Assembly (NCBI RefSeq): GCF_017873175.1
Contig: NZ_JAGGJW010000009.1
Coordinates: 235,852 to 299,851, forward strand
Source of the DNA: Neorhizobium petrolearium
Lineage (GTDB): Bacteria > Pseudomonadota > Alphaproteobacteria > Rhizobiales > Rhizobiaceae
Length of the DNA stretch: 64,000 nucleotides
Reading direction: 5' to 3'
Position 1 is the first letter of the stretch, and every line of letters begins with the position of its first letter. A model generated the notes under the pieces. The model was not told where the DNA came from. It did not search any database and saw only the letters and a program-made list of their open reading frames with translations. Below are positions 58,912-64,000 of this stretch, piece by piece. The position numbers and the translations under genes are program-made.

Positions 58912-60560
58912 GCAGCGAGCGGCTTTCGATCGAGCATTTGAACGTGCCGCTTCCGAAAGGCGCCGACCGGCGTTTTGCGGTCGAGGATCTGTCGCTGACG
59001 GTGAGCAAGGGCGAAATCCTCTGCATCGTCGGCGAATCCGGTTCCGGCAAGTCGCTGACGGCGCTTGCCACCATGGGCCTCCTGCCCCGCAATCTCGGGC
59101 AGCCGACGGGCCGAGTGATGTTCGAAGGCAAGGACTTGCTGACCATCGACGATGCGACCCGGCGCAGCATCACCGGCCGGCGCATCGCCATGATCTTCCA
59201 GGAACCCATGGCGGCGCTGAACCCGATCTTCCGGGTCGGCGAACAGGTGTCGGAAACCTTCCGCATCCACACGAGACTATCGCAGGCGGAGATCCGCAGG
59301 AAGGTGATCGACCTTTTCCGCGAGGTGCAGCTTCCCAATCCCGAGCAGATCTACCACTCCTATCCCCACCAGCTTTCCGGCGGCCAGTGCCAGCGCGTCA
59401 TGATCGCCACGGCGCTCGCGCTCGATCCGTCGGTGCTGATCGCCGACGAACCGACGACGGCGCTCGACGTCACCACCCAGGCGCAGATCCTCAAGCTGAT
59501 GCTGGATCTGCGCGCCAGGCATGACACCGGCATCATCTTCATCACCCATGATTTCGGCGTTGTGGCGGAAATCGCCGACCGCGTCGCTGTGATGCAGATG
59601 GGCTGTCTCGTCGAGATCGGCACGCGCGACGAAATCCTCAATCACCCACGTCAAGATTATACCCGCCGGCTGCTCGCATCCGTACCGACGCTGACGCCGC
59701 GCAAGGAGCGCCAAGGGCTCGGCGATCCGGTGCTGATTGCCAGGAACATCATGAAGACCTTCACCCGCTCCGGCCTGTTCGGCGGCGGCCGCACGGTGAA
59801 GGCGGTCGACAACGTCGACATCACCATCCGCCGGGGCGAAACGCTCGGCCTCGTGGGCGAATCCGGCTCCGGCAAATCGACGCTTGCCCAATGCGTCATC
59901 CGCCTCGTGCAGCCGGAAAGTGGCGATATCCTGATTTCCGGTGGCGATTTCGCCGGGCTTTCCGGCAAGGCGCTTCGCGAAGCGCGCCGCAAGGTTCAGA
60001 TCGTCTTCCAGGATCCGTATACCGCCCTCGACCCGCGCGAAAAGGTCGGCGATGCGATTGCCGAAGGTCCCATTATCCATGGGCTTGATCGCAAGGCCGC
60101 CATGGCCCGCGCCCTCGACCTCCTTGAAGCCTGCGGGCTCGACAGGGCCTCGGCCAGTCGCTTCCCGCATGAATTCTCTGGCGGCCAGCGGCAGCGCATA
60201 TGCATCGCGAGAGCGCTTGCCGTCGAGCCAGAGCTTCTGATTGCCGACGAAAGCGTCTCGGCGCTCGACGTCTCGGTGCAGGCGCAGGTGCTGAAATTGC
60301 TCGCAGACATGCAGGCCCGGCTCGGCTTCGGTATCCTGTTCATCACTCACGATCTGCGGGTCGCAAGCCAGATCTGCGACAACATCGCGGTCATGAAGAA
60401 CGGGAAAATCGTCGAACATGGCGACCCGGCTTCGCTCTTCGGCGCGCCGAAGGAAACCTACACCAAGGAACTGCTTGCCGCCGTACCCGGCAAGGGCTGG
60501 CAGCATCACGCGGCTGAAAACGAGGCCGGAGAACCCAGACTCCGGAAGGAAGCGCCATGA
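58908..60560 (+). CDS. Dual-domain Dpp/Opp-type ABC ATPase
   Basis: The 550-residue protein contains two complete ABC cassettes: first Walker A GESGSGKS near residue 44, signature SGGQCQR, Walker B DEPTTALD; second Walker A GESGSGKST near residue 320, signature SGGQRQR, Walker B region LLIADESVSALD. In the first cassette the signature reads SGGQCQR instead of SGGQRQR. It merges the DppD and DppF functions in one chain. It overlaps the RraA-like gene by ATGA. Confidence 0.93.
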   Translation: MSSERLSIEHLNVPLPKGADRRFAVEDLSLTVSKGEILCIVGESGSGKSLTALATMGLLPRNLGQPTGRVMFEGKDLLTIDDATRRSITGRRIAMIFQEPMAALNPIFRVGEQVSETFRIHTRLSQAEIRRKVIDLFREVQLPNPEQIYHSYPHQLSGGQCQRVMIATALALDPSVLIADEPTTALDVTTQAQILKLMLDLRARHDTGIIFITHDFGVVAEIADRVAVMQMGCLVEIGTRDEILNHPRQDYTRRLLASVPTLTPRKERQGLGDPVLIARNIMKTFTRSGLFGGGRTVKAVDNVDITIRRGETLGLVGESGSGKSTLAQCVIRLVQPESGDILISGGDFAGLSGKALREARRKVQIVFQDPYTALDPREKVGDAIAEGPIIHGLDRKAAMARALDLLEACGLDRASASRFPHEFSGGQRQRICIARALAVEPELLIADESVSALDVSVQAQVLKLLADMQARLGFGILFITHDLRVASQICDNIAVMKNGKIVEHGDPASLFGAPKETYTKELLAAVPGKGWQHHAAENEAGEPRLRKEAP

Positions 60561-61234
60561 AGAAATACCAGATCGGGCCTGTGCCGAAACAGGTCGATGC
60601 TGAACTCATCCGGAAATTCGAGAGCGTCGAGGTCGCAACGATCGGCCATTTCCGCCATCGCGGGTTCCTGCGCCATTCGATCACACCGGTTGTCGAACCG
60701 AAGAAGACATTGGTCGGCACGGCGGTGACGGTCGCGATCCCTGCAACGGATTCGACCCTTCTCCATCATGCCGTCGGCTTGCTGCGTCCCGGCGATTTCC
60801 TGTTCGTCGACCGGCTCGGCGACGACCGGCACGCCTGTATCGGCGGCGGGGTTGCCTTCGCCATCAGGACGGCCGGTGCGATCGGTGTTGCGATCGATGG
60901 CCCGTGCACCGATGTCGAGGAAATCGTCGAGCTCGGCATGCCGCTCTGGTGTCGAGGCGTCTCCGGCATCACCACACGGCTCAACGACCTCGGTGGGTCG
61001 CTCAATCTTCCCGTTTCATGTGGCAACGTGCCAGTCCTGCCGGGCGATGTCGTGGTCGCCGATGCGAGCGGCATCGTGGTTATCTCCGCCGACGAAGCGG
61101 AAGACGTCGTGGAGGAGGCCATGGCGCGGCAAGCACGCGCCGGACGCAACAAGCACAGGATCGAGGCGGGCGAAAAGCTCGGCGATCTTTCGGGCGCAAA
61201 CCGCATGGTGGCCGCCGCACTGGAGAGCCAATAA
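60557..61234 (+). CDS. RraA-like protein (HMG/CHA aldolase family)
   Basis: The 225-residue protein has the RraA fold pattern: VGTAVTV near residue 53, DRLGDDRHACIGGGVAFA and the AIDGPCTDVEEI segment, with an Asp in the metal-binding region. Many RraA-like proteins in catabolic operons are 4-hydroxy-4-methyl-2-oxoglutarate/4-carboxy-4-hydroxy-2-oxoadipate aldolases rather than RNase E inhibitors. The context favours an enzymatic role on a 2-oxo acid. It is translationally coupled on both sides. Confidence 0.86.
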   Translation: MKKYQIGPVPKQVDAELIRKFESVEVATIGHFRHRGFLRHSITPVVEPKKTLVGTAVTVAIPATDSTLLHHAVGLLRPGDFLFVDRLGDDRHACIGGGVAFAIRTAGAIGVAIDGPCTDVEEIVELGMPLWCRGVSGITTRLNDLGGSLNLPVSCGNVPVLPGDVVVADASGIVVISADEAEDVVEEAMARQARAGRNKHRIEAGEKLGDLSGANRMVAAALESQ

Positions 61235-62781
61235 TGGAAAACCCGCAATATAACCATTTGCGCGTCGAACGCGGCATCTATCGCAAGGTGGCCGGCGTCA
61301 GCGAACATGGTGTCGTCACGTCACAACATTATGCGGCAGCCGAGGCAGGCGCTGCGGTTCTTGCCGCTGGCGGCAATGCCGTCGATGCGGCGATCACCGC
61401 CGCCTTCACGCTTCAGACCGCCGAACCATGGATGACCAGCCTCGCCGCCTGCGGCTACATGCTCATCGCCGAGCCGGACGGCAAGGTCGAGGTGGTCGAG
61501 TTCACCGGACGCGTGCCGTCCACGTTCGATCAGGAGTTCTACAAGCCCGATCCGACAATCAAGACGTTCATCGGCCACCCGGCCTCGATCGACAACCGCA
61601 ACGTCCGGGGCTTCACCGCCGCCGTCGTGCCGGGCTGCGTGCGCGGTTTTGCCGAGGCGCTGAAACGCTATGGCACGATCGGTTTCGACAGGGCTCTGGC
61701 GCCCGCGATCGAACGTGCCCGCAAGGGCATGTATGTTGACTGGCACACGACGCTGGCGGTCGCCATCGCCGAAGGCGAACTTGCCATGGACCCCGGCACG
61801 CGCTCCATTTTTCTGCCCGGCGGCCACGCGCCCGAACCGGGAGCGACGCTGCCGCTTGAGCAACTCACCCGGACGCTGGAGCAGCTCGCCAACGAAGGCC
61901 CGGACGCACTTTATGGGGGTGCGATCGGCGAGAAGCTCGTTGCCGATCTGAATGCCGGTGGCAGCTCGATTACGCTTGCGGATATGGCGAACTATGCACC
62001 CCTCCTCTATCCGTCGCGGACCATGTCACTGCAGGGGAAGACCGTGCATGTGGCCGGAGAAACCAGCGCCGGCCAGCGGCTCTTCGACGCGCTCGATCAC
62101 TTCGACAGGAAGCGCGGCAGAGGCCCGGTCGACGCCGGTTTCTTCACGGCCATGGCCGAAGCGCTGTGGGAAAGTTTCGGCGCCCACCGCAAGCGCCTCA
62201 ACCCGGCCGAGACGAACGGCAAGACCAGCACGACGCAGGTCAACGCTGTCGACCATGAAGGCCGAATGGTGGCGATCACGTTCACGCTGCTCAACCGGTT
62301 CGGCGCCCGTGCCCTCTCTCCCTCGACCGGTATCCTGCTCAACAACGGCATGTCCTGGTTCGATCCGACGCCCGGCCGCGCCAATTCGCTGAAACCGAAC
62401 GCCTATGCGCCGAGCAATATGTGCCCGGTGGCGATCACCGACGAAAACGGTCCATTCGCCGCCTACGGCGCTGCTGGCGGCAACCAGATCGTCCCATCGC
62501 TGACCCAGCTGACCGGCATGATCGTGCATGCGGGCCTTGATATCGAGGATGCGATGAACACCCCGCGCATGACGACAGGTCCGCACAGCGACATCATTTT
62601 CAATATCGACATGCCTGCCGATCAGATAGAGGCGCTCGAAAAGATTGCCAAGGTCCGGCCGGCGGCAGCGGTCGTCTATCCCCGCCCCTTCGCTGCGCCC
62701 GGCATGGTCGGCCGTCGCGGAGCATCGTTCGTCGGAATGCCCGACATCACTTATCCGGCCGCCTTCGCTGCCACAGCCTGA
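61234..62781 (+). CDS. Gamma-glutamyltransferase-like protein, cytoplasmic type
   Basis: The 515-residue protein matches the GGT family: HGVVTSQHYAAAEAGAAVL, AAGGNAVDAAITAAF and, at the expected autocleavage site, NGKTSTTQVNAVD, where the Thr-Thr pair offers the nucleophile. The residue after it is Gln instead of the usual His. Late segments GAAGGNQIV and AMNTPRM are typical. There is no signal peptide, unlike periplasmic GGT, so it probably acts on imported gamma-glutamyl compounds in the cytoplasm. It starts in a TAATG overlap with the RraA-like gene. Confidence 0.9.
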   Translation: MENPQYNHLRVERGIYRKVAGVSEHGVVTSQHYAAAEAGAAVLAAGGNAVDAAITAAFTLQTAEPWMTSLAACGYMLIAEPDGKVEVVEFTGRVPSTFDQEFYKPDPTIKTFIGHPASIDNRNVRGFTAAVVPGCVRGFAEALKRYGTIGFDRALAPAIERARKGMYVDWHTTLAVAIAEGELAMDPGTRSIFLPGGHAPEPGATLPLEQLTRTLEQLANEGPDALYGGAIGEKLVADLNAGGSSITLADMANYAPLLYPSRTMSLQGKTVHVAGETSAGQRLFDALDHFDRKRGRGPVDAGFFTAMAEALWESFGAHRKRLNPAETNGKTSTTQVNAVDHEGRMVAITFTLLNRFGARALSPSTGILLNNGMSWFDPTPGRANSLKPNAYAPSNMCPVAITDENGPFAAYGAAGGNQIVPSLTQLTGMIVHAGLDIEDAMNTPRMTTGPHSDIIFNIDMPADQIEALEKIAKVRPAAAVVYPRPFAAPGMVGRRGASFVGMPDITYPAAFAATA

Positions 62782-62792
62782 ACGAGGCTCTC

Positions 62793-63665
62793 ATGACCGA
62801 TCCGTTATTTGCAGCCGTTGAGATAGACGGCGTCTTGAAGATTATTCCGCCAACCGCGCCGGCTGTCCCGCTTGTTTTCGATTCACCTCATAGCGGACTG
62901 ACGATCCCAGATTTTGAACGGACCGTCTCCGACGAACTGGTGCGGGTTGCGGCCGATACCTACGTGGACGATCTTTTCGGCTTCGCACCCTCGATAGGTG
63001 CGCCGTTGCTGATCGCCCATTTCCCACGCAGTTTCCTCGATCTCAACCGATCGGTGAAGGACGTCGACGTCGAAATGATCGAAGGTGAATGGCCGCACCC
63101 GACCCGCGACAGCGCCGCTGCCCGCCGCGGCATGGGACTTGCCTGGCGTTACGCCTGGGGCGATACGCCGATGTATGGCCGCAAGTTAACGGTGAAGGAG
63201 CTGGAAGAGCGGATCGAAACCTACTGGCGCCCCTATCACCGTGAGATCGTCCGGCTACTCGACGAAACCTACGACACCTTCGGCAAGGTCTATCACGTCA
63301 ACTGCCATTCCATGCCGGCGATCGGCCATGAGCTTTCACCCGATCCGCCGGGCACGGTCCGCAAGGATGTGGTGGTCGGCGATTATGACGGGCAGTCAAG
63401 CGAGCCGGATTTCGTCAACCTCGTCATCGAGACTCTAGAAGATCTCGGCTACTCAGTTTCGCTGAATGTCCCCTTCCGTGGTGCAGAACTCGTCTCCGCC
63501 TATTCTGCCCCGGCGAAGAAGCGCCACAGCATTCAGATCGAGTTGAATCGGAAGCTCTACATGGACGAAGACACGCGCGAAAAGAATGCTGGCTATGCAG
63601 AGCTCAAGGCCAATCTCGCGCTATTAGGCACGAGATTGCGCGAGTATGTTACGACTTTGGCTTAA
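62793..63665 (+). CDS. N-formylglutamate amidohydrolase family protein
   Basis: The 290-residue protein has the FGase pattern: VFDSPHSGLTIP near residue 29, FLDLNRSVKDVD, VYHVNCHSMPA and the GAELVSAYS segment near the end. Members hydrolyse N-formylglutamate to glutamate and formate, or deacylate related N-acyl amino acids, using a metal ion. It follows the GGT-like gene by 11 bases and closes the operon. With the GGT-like step it would free glutamate from an imported N-acyl or gamma-glutamyl compound (inference). Confidence 0.9.
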   Translation: MTDPLFAAVEIDGVLKIIPPTAPAVPLVFDSPHSGLTIPDFERTVSDELVRVAADTYVDDLFGFAPSIGAPLLIAHFPRSFLDLNRSVKDVDVEMIEGEWPHPTRDSAAARRGMGLAWRYAWGDTPMYGRKLTVKELEERIETYWRPYHREIVRLLDETYDTFGKVYHVNCHSMPAIGHELSPDPPGTVRKDVVVGDYDGQSSEPDFVNLVIETLEDLGYSVSLNVPFRGAELVSAYSAPAKKRHSIQIELNRKLYMDEDTREKNAGYAELKANLALLGTRLREYVTTLA

Positions 63666-63912
63666 GTCGGATACCGCAATGCAATTCTGTTCTGAATGCG
63701 ACTTTCGAATTACCGCCTTTGAAGAGAAATCCAACCCCATCATTGCCTGCTTGGAGCGGAAGCAGACCGCTCGGCAGAAGAAAGCTACGGCCAGGAGCAC
63801 CCAGCCCTGGAGGCAGCTCCCTTTCCGTGAGCAATTCTGCAAGTCCATTGCAGTCCCGCCCGACCCGACCACCCTCCCTGGATAAGGGTGTTCCCTCATT
63901 CCTCCCGAACCC

Positions 63913-64000
63913 TCATGCGACCTGGACGATATGCCCGTGTGAGACCTCGCGGTATTCGCGTTTGGGCGGCACATAGTTGACGGGGCGGATTGGGCTCTTG
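63913..64000 (-). CDS. C-terminal fragment of an unidentified minus-strand gene
   Basis: A minus-strand frame open to the window edge ends in TGA at 63915-63913. The last residues read PVNYVPPKREYREVSHGHIV-QVA. The third codon positions are strongly GC-rich, as in the genes around it, so it is probably coding. Too little is present to name it; the start lies outside the window. The stretch 63666-63912 between it and the FGase-like gene holds nothing I can support. Confidence 0.4.
   Translation of the reverse strand, partial: KSPIRPVNYVPPKREYREVSHGHIVQVA

Noticed and set aside
1..64000. CRISPR arrays, tRNA or rRNA genes, insertion sequences, integrases and phage genes
   Set aside because: No repeat-spacer series, cloverleaf-like or transposase-like sequence was noticed on either strand; a covariance or profile search would be needed to exclude small RNA genes.

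Overview
The window is GC-rich, densely coded DNA of the kind found in rhizobial Alphaproteobacteria (Hyphomicrobiales, Rhizobium/Ensifer/Agrobacterium-like). This rests on base composition, ATGA/TGATG-coupled operons, and an unusually large load of ABC and tripartite uptake systems paired with small catabolic operons and GntR, LysR and IclR regulators. Such stretches are typical of a chromid, megaplasmid or accessory chromosomal region. I saw no rRNA, tRNA, CRISPR array, insertion sequence or integrase. The organism call is inference from style; no species marker is present.

Layout. (a) 1-1166: the 3' part of a type I secretion adaptor. (b) 1328-21195: a large amide/peptide catabolic locus. 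A minus-strand unit holds a family 5 binding protein, an M14 deacylase and a leaderless family 3 binding-protein-like protein. A second family 5 binding protein stands alone on the plus strand. A seven-gene minus-strand operon runs gntR, creatininase-like, ketopantoate-reductase-like, SDR, M20 peptidase, amidase, acetamidase. Divergent from it is a complete Dpp-type importer with an M32 carboxypeptidase. Two near-identical operators (GTTATA-N6-TATAAC followed by GATTAT), one at gntR itself and one over the promoter of the lone binding protein about 9 kb away, suggest one regulon. (c) 21499-25393: an envelope-stress or metal-type island with a DUF305 protein, a secreted beta-propeller, an ECF sigma factor, its anti-sigma factor and a secreted Y-x4-D repeat protein. 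Two genes share a GGGAATAA/TGTCT promoter motif. (d) 25760-34035: a family 5 ABC importer whose DppC-like subunit carries a large insert, co-transcribed with a fumarase-superfamily lyase and divergent from a GcvA-like LysR regulator. (e) 34215-41250: an IclR regulator, an M24 peptidase and a TctCBA tripartite transporter with a threonine-synthase-like enzyme, linked by a perfect 19-bp palindrome.

(f) 41540-53105: a long minus-strand set with hydantoin-racemase-like, amidohydrolase, DapA-like and SDR enzymes. It also has a polar amino acid ABC system containing a permease-ATPase fusion, a DapB/diaminopentanoate-dehydrogenase-like enzyme, an FCD-GntR regulator, an FAD amine oxidase, a cupin and a second creatininase-like enzyme. 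(g) 53631-63665: a LysR regulator divergent from a Dpp-type importer co-transcribed with a third creatininase-like enzyme, an RraA-like protein, a cytoplasmic gamma-glutamyltransferase-like protein and an N-formylglutamate amidohydrolase-like protein. (h) The last 88 bases hold the C-terminus of an unidentified minus-strand gene.

The genes work as substrate-specific modules: a binding protein and permease import an amidated, N-acylated, cyclic or gamma-glutamyl compound, and the adjacent hydrolases, lyases or oxidoreductases open and degrade it under a local regulator. No substrate can be read from the sequence, so pathway assignments are inference.
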